Source: Albidovulum sp. (GTDB lineage: Bacteria; Pseudomonadota; Alphaproteobacteria; Rhodobacterales; Rhodobacteraceae). Taken from it: DNA of 64,000 bases. The notes under the pieces are model-generated. The model did no database searches, was not told the DNA's origin, and was given only the letters and a program-made list of their open reading frames with translations. The stretch lies in NCBI GenBank assembly GCA_026989275.1, contig JALSJQ010000040.1, positions 62,001-126,000 on the forward strand, written 5' to 3'. A program made the translations under genes and the position numbers. Each line of letters begins with the position of its first letter. The stretch's first letter is position 1. Positions 18,918-28,022 of this stretch are shown here, in pieces.

Positions 18918-18965
18918 TGCTCCGCCCCTGAGGCTCCGGCCGGCGCCGCCCCGCCTGAAGGAAGG

Positions 18966-18990
18966 GGGGAGGGGTGCCTTTCCCCTCCCC
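18966..18990. terminator. Hairpin between convergent lysR and serA
   Basis: A perfect nine-base stem GGGGAGGGG (18966-18974) / CCCCTCCCC (18982-18990) with loop TGCCTTT lies between the stop codons of the convergent LysR and serA genes. It could end transcripts in both directions. A T-run after the stem is absent, so efficiency is uncertain. Confidence 0.5.
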
Positions 18991-19003
18991 TGCGCGATGC
19001 GCC

Positions 19004-20635
19004 TCAGGCGGCCTCGGCACTCCCGGCCGGTGCGTCCTTCACCTCGAATTCGAGTGGCCGCACCTGCCGGAAGAGGCCGGTGGCCTTGAGCTCCTCCACC
19101 GCCTTCTGTGGCACCGGCACGTCGAGCGAGAGCATGGCGATGGCCTCGCCCCCCACTTCCTTGCGGCCGAGGGTGAAGTTGGCGATGTTGATCTCGTTCT
19201 CGCCGAGCACCCGGCCGAGAGAACCGATGATGCCGGGCACGTCGCGGTTGGTGGTGTAGAGCATGTGGCGCGCGATCTCGGCGTCGATGTTGATGCCCTT
19301 GATCTGGATGAAGCGGGGCTTGCCGTCGGAGAAGATCGTGCCGGCGATCGAGCGCTCGCGTGTCGGCGTCTTGATCGTGAGTTTCATGTAGGCGTCGAAG
19401 ACCCCCGACTTGTCCTGCTTCGTCGTCGAGATCTCGACCCCGCGCTCGCGGGCGACCATCGGCGCCGACACCATGTTGATGTCGGGGTTGGCGGTCTTGA
19501 GGATCCCGGCGATGGTGGCGGCGTTGAGCGCTTCGGTGTTCAGTTCGGCGGCCCGGCCGTTGTAGAGGATGTTGATGGCCTCGATCGGTTCGTCGGTCAG
19601 CTGGCCGACGAAGCTGCCGAGATGGCCGGCAAGCTCGACCCATGGCAGCAGGCGCGGCGCTTCCTCGGCGGTGATGGACGGCATGTTGAGGGCATTCTGC
19701 ACCGCACCGTTCAGCAGGTAGTCGGAGATCTGCTCGGCGATCTGGATCGCCACGTTCTCCTGCGCTTCGCGGGTCGAGGCGCCGAGATGCGGCGTGCAGA
19801 CCACGTTCGGCGCGTCGAACAGCACGTTCTCGCGCGCCGGCTCCTCGGAATAGACGTCGATTCCCGCCGCGCGGACATGACCGCTCCGGAGCGCCTCGGC
19901 CAATGCCTCCTCGTCGACGAGGCCGCCGCGAGCGGCGTTGATGACGATGACGCCGGGCTTCATCCTGGCGATGGCCTCGCGCGAGAGGATGTTGCGGGTC
20001 CTGTCCGTGAGCGGCACGTGCAGGGTGACGACATCGGCACGCCCGAGAAGCGTGTCGAGCTCCTCGACCTTCTCTACGCCGAGCTCCTTCGCCCGTTCCT
20101 CGGAGAGATAGGGGTCATAGGCCACGACCTTCATGCCGAGCCCCTGGGCGCGGTTGGCGACGATCGAGCCGATATTGCCGGCACCGATGAGACCGAGGGT
20201 CTTGCCGGTAAGCTCGACCCCCATGAATTTCGACTTCTCCCACTTGCCGGCGCGGGTCGATGCGTCGGCCGCCGGGATCTGCCGCGCGGCTGCGAACATC
20301 AGCGCGATGGCGTGCTCCGCTGTGGTGATGGCGTTGCCGAAGGGGGTGTTCATCACGATGATGCCGCGGCGCGAGGCCTCGGGAATGTCGATGTTGTCCA
20401 CGCCGATGCCGGCCCGGCCGATCACCTTGAGCCGCTTGGCGCGCGCAAGGATCTTCGGGGTGACCTTGGTCGCCGACCGGACGGCAAGGCCGTCATACTC
20501 GCCGATCACCTCGGCGAGCCTTTCCTTGTCCTTCCCCAGATCGGGCATGAAATCGACGTCGATGCCGCGGTCACGGAAGATCTGCACGGCGGTTTCGGAG
20601 AGCTTGTCGGAAACGAGAACACGGGGAGCAGCCAT
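19004..20635 (-). CDS. serA: D-3-phosphoglycerate dehydrogenase
   Basis: First enzyme of serine synthesis: oxidises 3-phosphoglycerate to 3-phosphohydroxypyruvate with NAD+. The 543-residue length marks the long form. Residues 1-315 form the dehydrogenase with the NAD loop GLIGAGNIGS (about 147-156), active-site R/E elements and PHLGAST with the catalytic histidine. An intervening domain and a C-terminal ACT domain (RDVPGIIGSLGRVLGENEINIANF) follow; ACT domains can sense serine. The ATG at 20635 has AAGGAGG upstream. It lies 125 bp downstream of serC on the same strand, so the two probably share the serC leader. Confidence 0.97.
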   Translation of the reverse strand: MAAPRVLVSDKLSETAVQIFRDRGIDVDFMPDLGKDKERLAEVIGEYDGLAVRSATKVTPKILARAKRLKVIGRAGIGVDNIDIPEASRRGIIVMNTPFGNAITTAEHAIALMFAAARQIPAADASTRAGKWEKSKFMGVELTGKTLGLIGAGNIGSIVANRAQGLGMKVVAYDPYLSEERAKELGVEKVEELDTLLGRADVVTLHVPLTDRTRNILSREAIARMKPGVIVINAARGGLVDEEALAEALRSGHVRAAGIDVYSEEPARENVLFDAPNVVCTPHLGASTREAQENVAIQIAEQISDYLLNGAVQNALNMPSITAEEAPRLLPWVELAGHLGSFVGQLTDEPIEAINILYNGRAAELNTEALNAATIAGILKTANPDINMVSAPMVARERGVEISTTKQDKSGVFDAYMKLTIKTPTRERSIAGTIFSDGKPRFIQIKGINIDAEIARHMLYTTNRDVPGIIGSLGRVLGENEINIANFTLGRKEVGGEAIAMLSLDVPVPQKAVEELKATGLFRQVRPLEFEVKDAPAGSAEAA

Positions 20636-20700
20636 CCTGGCCTCCTTCGTTGATGATATGATGCTGTCGTGTCGGAAGATGCGATGGGATGCATGGCCCT

Positions 20701-20719
20701 GCCGGGCGAGGTGCCCGGC
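20701..20719. other. Intergenic stem-loop between serC and serA
   Basis: A perfect seven-base stem GCCGGGC/GCCCGGC with loop GAGGT lies in the 125-bp gap between serC and serA. Without a T-run it may stabilise or partly attenuate the serC-serA transcript rather than terminate it. The function is inferred. Confidence 0.35.
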
Positions 20720-20760
20720 GGCGCGAGAGGGGCGGCCCCCGGCGGGGGTGCCGTCCCGGT

Positions 20761-21912
20761 TCAGCCGGAGGAAGCCGCGCGTTCGGTCCGGTAGGCCCAT
20801 TCGATCCAGGGCATCAGCGCCTCGAGATCGGCCGTCTCGACGGTGGCGCCGCACCAGATCCTGAGCCCCGGCGGGGCGTCGCGATAGGCGCCGATGTCGT
20901 AGGCCACGCCTTCCGCCTCGAGCCGTTTCACCACCGCCTTGGCGAAGGCCGCCGGATCGGCGATGGCCGGATCGGTGAAACGCAGGCAGACCGAAGTGGT
21001 CGATGCCGTGGCCGGATCCTCGGCGAGATTGGCGATCCAGTCATGGGTGGCCACGAAGCGGTCGATCACCGCGGCATTGGCCTCGGTGCGGCGGATGAGC
21101 GCCGGCAGTCCGCCGATCTCGCGCGCCCAGTCGAGGGCGACGAGCCAGTCCTCGACGGCGAGCATGGAAGGCGTGTTGATGGTCGCGCCCTGGAAGATGC
21201 CCTCGTTGAGCCTGCCCCCCTTGGTCATGCGGAAGATCTTGGGCAGCGGCCAGGGCGGGGTGTGGCTTTCGAGCCGCTCCACGGCCCGGGGCGACAGCAC
21301 GATCATGCCGTGCTGGGCCTCGCCCCCCATCACCTTCTGCCAGGAGAAGGTCGTGACGTCGAGCCTGTCCCAGGGCAGCGGCATCGCGAAGGCGGCCGAA
21401 GTGGCGTCGCAGATGGTCAGTCCTTCGCGGTCGGCGGCGATCCAGTCGCCGTCGGGCACGCGCACGCCCGAGGTGGTGCCGTTCCAGGTGAAGACCACGT
21501 CGCTGGAGAAATCCACCGCCGAAAGATCGGGCAGCTTGCCGTAATCGGCCTCGAGCACGGTGGCCTCGAGCCTGAGCTGCTTGAGAACGTCGGTCGCCCA
21601 GCCCTTGCCGAAGCTTTCCCAGGCCAGCACCGTGACGGGGCGGGCACCGAGCATCGACCACAGCGCCGCTTCGACGGCGCCGGTATCGGAGGCGGGCATG
21701 ATGCCGATGCGGTAGTTCTCGGGAATGCCGAGGATCTCGCGTGCGCCCTCGATGGCCGCCTTGAGCTTGGCCTTGCCGACCGCGGCGCGGTGGGAGCGGC
21801 CGAGGGCGGCGTCCGAGAGCTTCTCGAGTGACCATGTGGGGAACTTGGCGCAGGGCCCCGAGGAAAAACGGGGATTGGCCGGGCGCCGGGCCGGCTTCGC
21901 TGGTGCGGTCAT
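20761..21912 (-). CDS. serC: Phosphoserine aminotransferase
   Basis: PLP-dependent enzyme converting 3-phosphohydroxypyruvate and glutamate to phosphoserine and 2-oxoglutarate; second step of serine synthesis. The 383-residue product begins [15 protein letters not shown] as in alphaproteobacterial SerC. The PLP lysine is in [14 protein letters not shown] (about residue 200), with [12 protein letters not shown] and [22 protein letters not shown] downstream. It is co-oriented with serA and divergent from serB, so all three serine genes are together. The start at 21912 is preceded by GGAAGG within a structured leader. Confidence 0.96.
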   Translation of the reverse strand: MTAPAKPARRPANPRFSSGPCAKFPTWSLEKLSDAALGRSHRAAVGKAKLKAAIEGAREILGIPENYRIGIMPASDTGAVEAALWSMLGARPVTVLAWESFGKGWATDVLKQLRLEATVLEADYGKLPDLSAVDFSSDVVFTWNGTTSGVRVPDGDWIAADREGLTICDATSAAFAMPLPWDRLDVTTFSWQKVMGGEAQHGMIVLSPRAVERLESHTPPWPLPKIFRMTKGGRLNEGIFQGATINTPSMLAVEDWLVALDWAREIGGLPALIRRTEANAAVIDRFVATHDWIANLAEDPATASTTSVCLRFTDPAIADPAAFAKAVVKRLEAEGVAYDIGAYRDAPPGLRIWCGATVETADLEALMPWIEWAYRTERAASSG

Positions 21913-21965
21913 GTCTATATCCTTCCAGATATGCGCCCCTCGTTGGGGAGGGGTGTCCCGCCGCT
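21913..21965 (-). ncRNA. Candidate serC leader RNA
   Basis: The serC transcript leader holds two adjacent hairpins. The first is CCCCTC / GAGGGG with loop CCCAAC (21953-21936). The second is ATATC / GATAT with loop TGGAAG (21932-21917), which places the GGAAGG ribosome binding site partly in the loop and stem. A conserved structured element called the serC motif has been described upstream of serC in alphaproteobacteria, and location, small size and hairpin next to the start suit it. A covariance-model match (Rfam serC) was not run, so the identification is provisional. It should regulate serC and serA. Confidence 0.6.
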
Positions 21966-22083
21966 GCGCTTACGCCTGTCGCCGGGCTGGTGCAAGGGCA
22001 AAATCTGCGTTAAGCGCTGCATTGCAGCAAAAAAGCCACATCCCGTTCCTGCGCGAAGGACGGGCCGTCAGGGGAGAAGCGCC

Positions 22084-22971
22084 ATGCCTGTTGCCGTTCT
22101 CGTTTCCGCGCCCGAGGGCCCGGCGCTCGATTCGGCCCTGCTCGACATGCTGCGGGCCGAATGGGGCGGGGGCGAAGTGCGCTGGCTGGCGCCGGGGCAG
22201 GCGGCGGAATTTCCTCTCGAGCGTCGCCCCGAGATCGGTGCCGACGTGGCCGGCCTGCTCGACGGACGCCGGATCGACGTCGCCTTCGTGCCCGGGGAGG
22301 GGCGGCGCAAGCGGCTGCTCGTCGCCGACATGGATTCGACCATGATCGGTCAGGAATGCATCGACGAGCTGGCCGACGAGGCCGGTGTCGGCCCCCGCGT
22401 CGCCGAGATCACGGCGCGGGCGATGAATGGGGAGCTCGACTTCGCCGGCGCGCTTCGGGAGCGGGTCCGGCTTCTCGAAGGGCTGCCGGCCGGGGTGATC
22501 GACCATGTGCTGGCCCATCGCATCACCCTGGCGCCGGGCGGAGAGACGCTGCTTGCGACCATGAAGGCCCATGGCGCCCATGCCGCCCTCGTCTCGGGCG
22601 GTTTCGTCCAGTTTGCCGACGAGATCGCCCGTCGCCTCGGTTTCGACGAGGCCCGGGCCAACCGGCTCGAGGTGCGGGAGGGCCGGCTGACGGGGCGGGT
22701 TCACGAGCCGATCCTCGGACGCGATGCCAAGCTTCAGGCGCTCGAGGAGATCAGCGCCCGTCTCGGCATCACGCCCGCCGCGGCGCTGGCGGTGGGCGAC
22801 GGGGCCAACGATCTGGCGATGATCGAGCGTGCCGGGCTCGGCGTGGCGCTCCATGCCAAGCCCCATGTGGCGGCACGGGCGCCGGTCTCGATCCGCCATG
22901 GCGACCTGACGGCGCTTCTCTACCTTCAGGGCTATCACCGCGACGAATTCGTCACCCCCGAGGAGGCGTAG
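22084..22971 (+). CDS. serB: Phosphoserine phosphatase
   Basis: Last step of serine synthesis: hydrolyses phosphoserine to serine. A 295-residue HAD-superfamily enzyme. Motif I DMDSTMIGQE (about residues 83-92) has the nucleophile and acid/base aspartates, SGGF supplies motif II serine, and the K plus GDGANDLAM block gives motifs III and IV. Residues 1-75 form an N-terminal regulatory-type domain as in long SerB. The start has GGGGAG upstream. It is divergent from serC by about 170 bp and convergent with paaR. Confidence 0.96.
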   Translation: MPVAVLVSAPEGPALDSALLDMLRAEWGGGEVRWLAPGQAAEFPLERRPEIGADVAGLLDGRRIDVAFVPGEGRRKRLLVADMDSTMIGQECIDELADEAGVGPRVAEITARAMNGELDFAGALRERVRLLEGLPAGVIDHVLAHRITLAPGGETLLATMKAHGAHAALVSGGFVQFADEIARRLGFDEARANRLEVREGRLTGRVHEPILGRDAKLQALEEISARLGITPAAALAVGDGANDLAMIERAGLGVALHAKPHVAARAPVSIRHGDLTALLYLQGYHRDEFVTPEEA

Positions 22972-23009
22972 GACAGGAGAGGAACGAGACGCCCCGGGGC
23001 GGCCCGGCG

Positions 23010-23027
23010 CGAAAGACCGGTCTTTCG
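23010..23027. terminator. Perfect palindrome between serB and paaR
   Basis: CGAAAGACC followed directly by GGTCTTTCG forms an 18-bp perfect palindrome that can fold as a seven-base stem with a CCGG tetraloop. It abuts the stop codon of paaR and lies 38 bp past serB, the two genes being convergent, so a bidirectional terminator is the likeliest role. A protein-binding site is possible. Confidence 0.5.
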
Positions 23028-23660
23028 TCAATCTTCCGTTGCCGCGCTTCCGGCGAAGCAATCGGGGCCTTCGGCATTGGCGGCGAGTCCGCCACGGATG
23101 AAGCGCACGGCAAGGTCGCCATATTCGGCCCGCGAAAGCCCCTTCCCGGGGCGGTGCCACATGTAGACCCAGTTGAGAATGCCCCAGGCCGTCATCGTCA
23201 GTGCCCGGAGCCTGTCGGGCACCTCGCAGGCGGCGGGGCATTCGCGTCTGAGGGCTTCGCCCATCAGGCGGATGAGGGCGCGTTGATGCGCCAGCAGCGG
23301 GGCCTGATGTTCGGGAGGCAGGACCGAGAGGCTCTCGAGCTGGAGCCGGTGTTCGGCGTCGGCATCCTCGTAGGCGTCGAGAATGGCCGGAACGAGCACG
23401 TCGAGCGGCCGCGCACCCCCTGCTTCCAGCGCCGCTTCCGCCACTTCCACGAGGTGCCCCAGATGGGTGTCGAGGATGTCGAAGAGCAGTGCCTCCTTGG
23501 CGGGCCAGTAGTGGTAGAGCAGCGCTTTCGAGACGCCGGCCTCCCCGGCCAGACCGGCCATCGACGCCCGATCGAAGCCATGGGCGGCGAAGACGCGGGC
23601 GGCCGCCTTGCGCAGTGCCGCCCGCTTCGCGTCGTGATCGCGCGCAAGACCCCGGGGCAT
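23028..23660 (-). CDS. paaR: TetR-family regulator of phenylacetate genes
   Basis: A 210-residue TetR regulator. The N-terminal helix-turn-helix is ALRKAAARVFAAHGFDRASMAGLAGEAGVSKALLYHYW (residues 15-52), ending in the typical LLYHYWPAKEAL. The C-terminal ligand domain has the all-helical pattern of the family. It starts three bases after the paaK stop, at the end of a paaI-paaK-paaR unit, so it is very likely the PaaR-type repressor relieved by phenylacetyl-CoA. The likely operator is the palindrome between paaI and paaZ. The symbol is by context. Confidence 0.88.
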   Translation of the reverse strand: MPRGLARDHDAKRAALRKAAARVFAAHGFDRASMAGLAGEAGVSKALLYHYWPAKEALLFDILDTHLGHLVEVAEAALEAGGARPLDVLVPAILDAYEDADAEHRLQLESLSVLPPEHQAPLLAHQRALIRLMGEALRRECPAACEVPDRLRALTMTAWGILNWVYMWHRPGKGLSRAEYGDLAVRFIRGGLAANAEGPDCFAGSAATED

Positions 23661-23663
23661 TTC

Positions 23664-24974
23664 TCAGCCCTTGGGGCGGTTGTCGATGATGCGCACGGCC
23701 TTGCCCTGGCTGCGCGCGACGGAGCCGGGCGGGTGAATCACCGGCGAGACCGAAACCCCGACCACGTCCTTGATGCGCTTGCGCAGCCTGGCGGCAAGGG
23801 CTTCGCGTTCCTCGCCCGAGGCATGGTCGGGCAGCGCTTCGGCATGGACGATCATCTCGTCCATCCGGCCGGGGCGGACGAGCTCGAGCTGGAAATGGGG
23901 CGCAAGGCCCTCGAGGGCGAGGATCTGCTCCTCGATCTGGGTCGGGAAGACGTTGACCCCGCGCAGGATGATCATGTCGTCCGAGCGGCCGGTGATCTTC
24001 TCCATCCGCCGCATGGTCCGTGCGGTGCCGGGCAGGAGCCGGGTCAGATCGCGGGTGCGGTAACGGATGACGGGGAAGGCCTCCTTGGTCAGCGAGGTGA
24101 AGACCAGTTCGCCGAATTCGCCGTCGGGCAGCACCTCGCCGGTGGCCGGATCGATGATCTCGGGGTAGAAGTGGTCTTCCCAGATATGGAGCCCGTCCTT
24201 GGTCTCTATGCACTCCTGGGCAACGCCGGGGCCGATGACCTCCGACAGGCCGTAGATGTCGACCGCCTCCATGTCGAAGGCTTCCTCGATCTCGCGACGC
24301 ATCTCGTTGGTCCAGGGTTCGGCGCCGAAGATGCCGACCTTGAGCGGGCTTTGGCGCGGGTCGAGGCCGCGGGCGCGGTATTCGTCGAGGATGGCGAGCA
24401 TGTAGGACGGGGTGACCATGATGGTCGTGGGCCTGAAGTCCTCGATCAGCGTCACCTGCCGCGCCGTCATGCCGCCCGAGATCGGGACGACGGTGCAGCC
24501 GAGTTTCTCGGCCCCGTAATGGGCGCCGAGCCCGCCGGTGAAGAGGCCGTAGCCATAGGCGACATGCACGACATCCCCCGGCCGCGTGCCGGCGGCGCGG
24601 ATGGAGCGGGCCATCACGGTGGCCCAGGTGTCGATGTCGCGCCGGGTATAGCCGACGACGGTCGGCTTGCCGGTCGTGCCCGAGGAAGCGTGGATGCGCA
24701 CCACCTCCTCGCGCGGCACGGCGAACATGCCGAAGGGGTAATTGTTGCGCAGATCCTGCTTGGTGGTGAAAGGGAACTTCGCGAGATCCTCGAGCGACCG
24801 GAGATCGTCGGGGTGCACGCCGGCCTCGTCGAACCGGCGCCGGTAGAAGGGCACGTTGTCGTAGGCGTGGCGCAGCGACCATTTCATGCGTTCGAGCTGC
24901 AGCGCCGCCAGCTCGTCGCGCGAGGCGGTCTCGATCGGCTCGAGCATGTCGGGGGCGGGTTTCATCGGGTGCAT
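23664..24974 (-). CDS. paaK: Phenylacetate-CoA ligase
   Basis: Activates phenylacetate to phenylacetyl-CoA using ATP, entry step of the aerobic hybrid pathway. The 436-residue length is standard for PaaK. The AMP-binding P-loop is HASSGTTGKPTVVGYT (about residues 94-109), with DIYGLSEVIGPGV, YRTRDLTRLLPG and GRSDDMIILRGVNVFPTQIE as adenylate-forming motifs. The frame starts MHPMKP; the second methionine at 24965 is an alternative start. It lies between paaI (30-bp gap) and paaR on the minus strand. Confidence 0.97.
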   Translation of the reverse strand: MHPMKPAPDMLEPIETASRDELAALQLERMKWSLRHAYDNVPFYRRRFDEAGVHPDDLRSLEDLAKFPFTTKQDLRNNYPFGMFAVPREEVVRIHASSGTTGKPTVVGYTRRDIDTWATVMARSIRAAGTRPGDVVHVAYGYGLFTGGLGAHYGAEKLGCTVVPISGGMTARQVTLIEDFRPTTIMVTPSYMLAILDEYRARGLDPRQSPLKVGIFGAEPWTNEMRREIEEAFDMEAVDIYGLSEVIGPGVAQECIETKDGLHIWEDHFYPEIIDPATGEVLPDGEFGELVFTSLTKEAFPVIRYRTRDLTRLLPGTARTMRRMEKITGRSDDMIILRGVNVFPTQIEEQILALEGLAPHFQLELVRPGRMDEMIVHAEALPDHASGEEREALAARLRKRIKDVVGVSVSPVIHPPGSVARSQGKAVRIIDNRPKG

Positions 24975-25004
24975 CGGTGTCCTCCCAAGGTTCCGGTGAT
25001 CTGA

Positions 25005-25481
25005 TCAGCGTTCCGGGGCGCCGGGGGGCGTTTCGGCGCCGCCATTCTCTCCCTCGTCCTCGTCGAAATGGGTGCCGGGAATTTCGCGCGAGAAGCCGCG
25101 GAAGGTGGCGACGAGGCGTCCTCCCTCGCCCCGCACCTCGACATCGAAGATCCCCGAGCGGCCCTGGCGCGTGATCTCGCGGGCGGTGGCCGTCAGCCTC
25201 TCCCCGGGACGGCCGGGGGCGAGGTAGGAAACGAGGCAGTGCTGGGCGACGGTATTGCGATTGCTGCTGTTGCAGGCGAAGGCGAAGGCGCTGTCGGCCA
25301 GCGCGAAGATGACGCCGCCGTGGCAGATGCCGTGGCCGTTGAGATGATGGGGCGCGACGGTGAGCGACATGACCGCACGGCCGGGCCCGATCTCGTCGAG
25401 CGTCATGCCGAACCAGCGCGAGGCCTCGTCGCCCGACCACATCGCCTCGGCCGCTCTGCGGGCCCTCTCCTCGGGTGTCAT
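25005..25481 (-). CDS. paaI: Hydroxyphenylacetyl-CoA thioesterase PaaI
   Basis: Hotdog-fold thioesterase of 158 residues that removes CoA from dead-end phenylacetyl-CoA derivatives to free CoA. The family motif LNGHGICHGGVIFALADSAFAFACNS is present (HGG followed by the catalytic aspartate), at about residues 46-71. The C-terminal acidic tail (DEDEGENGG) is longer than in E. coli PaaI. Two in-frame ATGs lie six bases apart; the one at 25481 has GGGGAGG at eight bases and is chosen, 25487 being the alternative. It is divergent from paaZ and leads the paaI-paaK-paaR unit. Confidence 0.93.
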   Translation of the reverse strand: MTPEERARRAAEAMWSGDEASRWFGMTLDEIGPGRAVMSLTVAPHHLNGHGICHGGVIFALADSAFAFACNSSNRNTVAQHCLVSYLAPGRPGERLTATAREITRQGRSGIFDVEVRGEGGRLVATFRGFSREIPGTHFDEDEGENGGAETPPGAPER

Positions 25482-25536
25482 GCGCATTTCCTCCCCTTCC
25501 CGATCGGTTCTCGCGGCCGCACCTTGCCGCAAAACC

Positions 25537-25548
25537 GACCGTGCGGTC
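25537..25548. promoter_or_regulatory. Palindrome likely bound by the TetR-type PaaR
   Basis: GACCG and CGGTC form an inverted repeat around a TG centre inside ACCGACCGTGCGGTCAA, in the 139-bp region between divergent paaI and paaZ. TetR-type phenylacetate regulators are known to bind sites of the ACCGACC...GGTC kind. Placement suits simultaneous control of paaIKR and paaZ, including autoregulation. Binding is inferred. Confidence 0.6.
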
Positions 25549-25620
25549 AAGAGTGTTGCAATCACAACGATTCCGGTGCACCTTGCGCCACGACAGTGAA
25601 CGAGACCGAGGGAGGACGAC

Positions 25621-27693
25621 ATGCGCAAGCTCGAAAGCCATGCCGCCGGCGAATGGGTGCCGGCCCACGGGCGACTGCGGGAGATTCGCGCGGCCGCCAC
25701 CGGCGAGCCGATCGCCGTGGCCGGGGCCGACGATCTCGATTTCGGCCACATGATCGACTGGGCGAAGGAGAAGGGCGGTCCGGCGCTCCGGGCGATGGGC
25801 TTCCACGAGCGGGCGAAGATGCTGAAGGCTCTCGCGCTCCATCTCGACCGGCACAAGGAGGAGCTTTACGCCCTCAACCCGCTGACCGGTGCCACGCGCA
25901 AGGATGGCTGGATCGACATCGACGGCGGCATCGGCACGCTGTTCGTCTTCGCTTCCAAGGGGCGACGGGAAATGCCGGACGGCAAGGTGTATGTCGAGGG
26001 CGATGTCGAGCAGCTTTCGCGCAAAGGCACCTTTCTCGGCCAGCATTACGCCGTGCCGCTGCGGGGGGTGGCGGTCCATGTCAACGCCTTCAACTTTCCG
26101 GTCTGGGGGATGCTCGAGAAGCTGGCCCCCACCCTTCTGGCCGGGGTGCCGGCCATCATCAAGCCGGCGACCCAGACGGCCTATCTCGCCGAGGCGGCCT
26201 ACCGGCTGATGGTCGATTCGGGCATCCTGCCCGAGGGGGCGGTGCAGTTCATCGCCGGTGGCACGGGGGATCTTCTCGAACGTCTCGGTCCGCAGGACGT
26301 GGTGTCCTTCACCGGTTCGGCCGAAACCGCCGCCGCCCTGCGCCGCACCGGCCCGATCGCCCGCGGCGAGACGCGCTTCATCGCCGAGCAGGACAGCCTC
26401 AACGCGTCGATCCTCGGCCCTGATGCCGTGCGGGGCACCGAGGAGTTCGACATCTTCGTTCGCGAGGTGGTCGGCGAGATGACGACGAAATGCGGCCAGA
26501 AATGCACCGCCATCCGCCGCATTCTCGTGCCCGAGACGCTGGTCGATGACGTCACCGAGGCCCTCGTCGAACGGCTCTCGCGCGTCACCATCGGCGATCC
26601 GGCCCGCGAAGGGGTGAAGATGGGGGCGCTGGCCTCGGCCGGTCAGAAGGCCGACGTGCTCGACAAGGTCGCCGCCATCGCCGCCGAGGCCGAGCGTGTC
26701 TTCGGCGACCCGGAGGCGTTCGCCGTCGAGGGGGGCGATCCCGAGAAGGGCGCCTTCCTGCCGCCGATGCTCTTCCGCTGCCCCGATCCCGACCGTGCCG
26801 AGGCGGTCCATGCCGTCGAGGCGTTCGGCCCGGTCTCCACCATCCTGCCCTATCGCGACGCGGCCCATGCCGCCGAGATCGCCAATCGGGGCAAGGGCTC
26901 GCTGGTGCTGTCGGTGATGACGAACGATCCGGCCTTCGCCCGCGACATCGCCCTCGAGGCCGCGCCCTGGCACGGGCGGATCTACATCAACAACCGCGCC
27001 TCGGCGAAGGAGGCGACCGGCCACGGCTCGCCCCTGCCGCACATGATCCACGGCGGGCCGGGCCGCGCCGGCGGCGGCGAGGAGCTCGGCGGCGTGCGCG
27101 GTGTGCTGCACTACATGCAGCGCGTGGCCGTGCAGGGCAGCCCCGACATGTTGACGGCGATCGGCGAACGCTGGGTGAAGGGCGCGGAGGAAAGGACGCC
27201 GCCGGCCCATCCCTTCCGCCTCCATTTCGAGGAACTCGAGATCGGACACACGATCTGGACCGGGCCGCGCACGATCACCCTCGAGGACATCGAGCATTTC
27301 GCCCGTTTCACCGGCGATACCTTCTATGCCCACATGGACGAGGAAGCGGCACGGCGAAACCCGTTCTTCCCCGGTCGCGTCGCCCACGGCTATCTGCTGC
27401 TGTCCTTTGCCGCCGGGCTGTTCGTCGATCCCGACGAGGGGCCGGTGCTGGCCAATACCGGGCTCGACGGGCTGAGCTTCCAGAAACCGGTGAGCCCGGG
27501 CGACAGCATCCGCGTGCGCCTCACCGTCAAGCGCAAGACCCGTCGCACCGACGAATACGGTGAAGTGCGCTGGAACGTCACCCTGTTCAATCAGGAGGAC
27601 GAGCAGGTGGCCGAATACGAGTTGCACACGATAGTTCGCCGCCGCGCGGCCGTGGAAGAAACGGCCGATGGGGATGATGCTCCCCGGTCATGA
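25621..27693 (+). CDS. paaZ: Bifunctional oxepin-CoA hydrolase / 3-oxo-5,6-dehydrosuberyl-CoA semialdehyde dehydrogenase
   Basis: Opens the oxepin ring and oxidises the resulting aldehyde in phenylacetate catabolism. The 690-residue fusion has an N-terminal aldehyde dehydrogenase domain (about 1-525) with [20 protein letters not shown], the glutamate region AEQDSLNA and the catalytic cysteine in [11 protein letters not shown]. The C-terminal MaoC-type hydratase (about 540-675) has [17 protein letters not shown] and [18 protein letters not shown]. The start has GAGGGAGGA upstream. It is divergent from paaI with a shared operator. The matching epoxidase genes are about 24 kb away at the left edge. 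Confidence 0.97.
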   Translation: MRKLESHAAGEWVPAHGRLREIRAAATGEPIAVAGADDLDFGHMIDWAKEKGGPALRAMGFHERAKMLKALALHLDRHKEELYALNPLTGATRKDGWIDIDGGIGTLFVFASKGRREMPDGKVYVEGDVEQLSRKGTFLGQHYAVPLRGVAVHVNAFNFPVWGMLEKLAPTLLAGVPAIIKPATQTAYLAEAAYRLMVDSGILPEGAVQFIAGGTGDLLERLGPQDVVSFTGSAETAAALRRTGPIARGETRFIAEQDSLNASILGPDAVRGTEEFDIFVREVVGEMTTKCGQKCTAIRRILVPETLVDDVTEALVERLSRVTIGDPAREGVKMGALASAGQKADVLDKVAAIAAEAERVFGDPEAFAVEGGDPEKGAFLPPMLFRCPDPDRAEAVHAVEAFGPVSTILPYRDAAHAAEIANRGKGSLVLSVMTNDPAFARDIALEAAPWHGRIYINNRASAKEATGHGSPLPHMIHGGPGRAGGGEELGGVRGVLHYMQRVAVQGSPDMLTAIGERWVKGAEERTPPAHPFRLHFEELEIGHTIWTGPRTITLEDIEHFARFTGDTFYAHMDEEAARRNPFFPGRVAHGYLLLSFAAGLFVDPDEGPVLANTGLDGLSFQKPVSPGDSIRVRLTVKRKTRRTDEYGEVRWNVTLFNQEDEQVAEYELHTIVRRRAAVEETADGDDAPRS

Positions 27694-28022
27694 GCAGGGC
27701 GTGAAGGCGGGCGCCGGGCGCGGTGCCCGCCGCGGGCCGAGCCTGTTCCGCCTCGCCGGGCGGCAGCGTGGAAGCCGGGGGACTGGACAATGCCGGACAA
27801 CCCGCCCGGCCCCGGCATAGGGGGAACGAGGAGGAAACCGGAGCAAGCCCGGCGACAATCGTCCCGAACCGTGCACCGACCGTTCGCATGTTGCGGGGCG
27901 GAGAGGGGAGATGTGCCGTCGGCGCGTGGTGCGGGCCGCCCTCTTGCGAAGGCGGCGCTCTCCTCCTTCACAAGTCCGGGCCGGACGGCTAGGGTCGGCG
28001 GGAAATTCCGCTGGAGCATTCC
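27694..28022. other. Intergenic region between paaZ and the PaaX gene
   Basis: About 330 bp without a credible gene. It starts with a hairpin after paaZ (27706-27731). Close to the PaaX-family start is a near-palindrome GGAAATTCC, in a locally AT-richer patch suited to promoter or operator function. Nothing else is recognised. Confidence 0.5.
27706..27731 (+). terminator. Hairpin after paaZ
   Basis: GGCGGGCGCC (27706-27715) pairs with GGTGCCCGCC (27722-27731) around a six-base loop, with one G-U pair, 12 bp after the paaZ stop codon. No T-run follows. It is a plausible transcript end or stabiliser for paaZ. Confidence 0.4.

Noticed and set aside
21970-27627. Open frame of about 1885 codons on the minus strand spanning serB to paaZ
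   Set aside because: It crosses several real genes on both strands and has no recognisable domain except where it coincides in frame with no real gene; a GC artefact.
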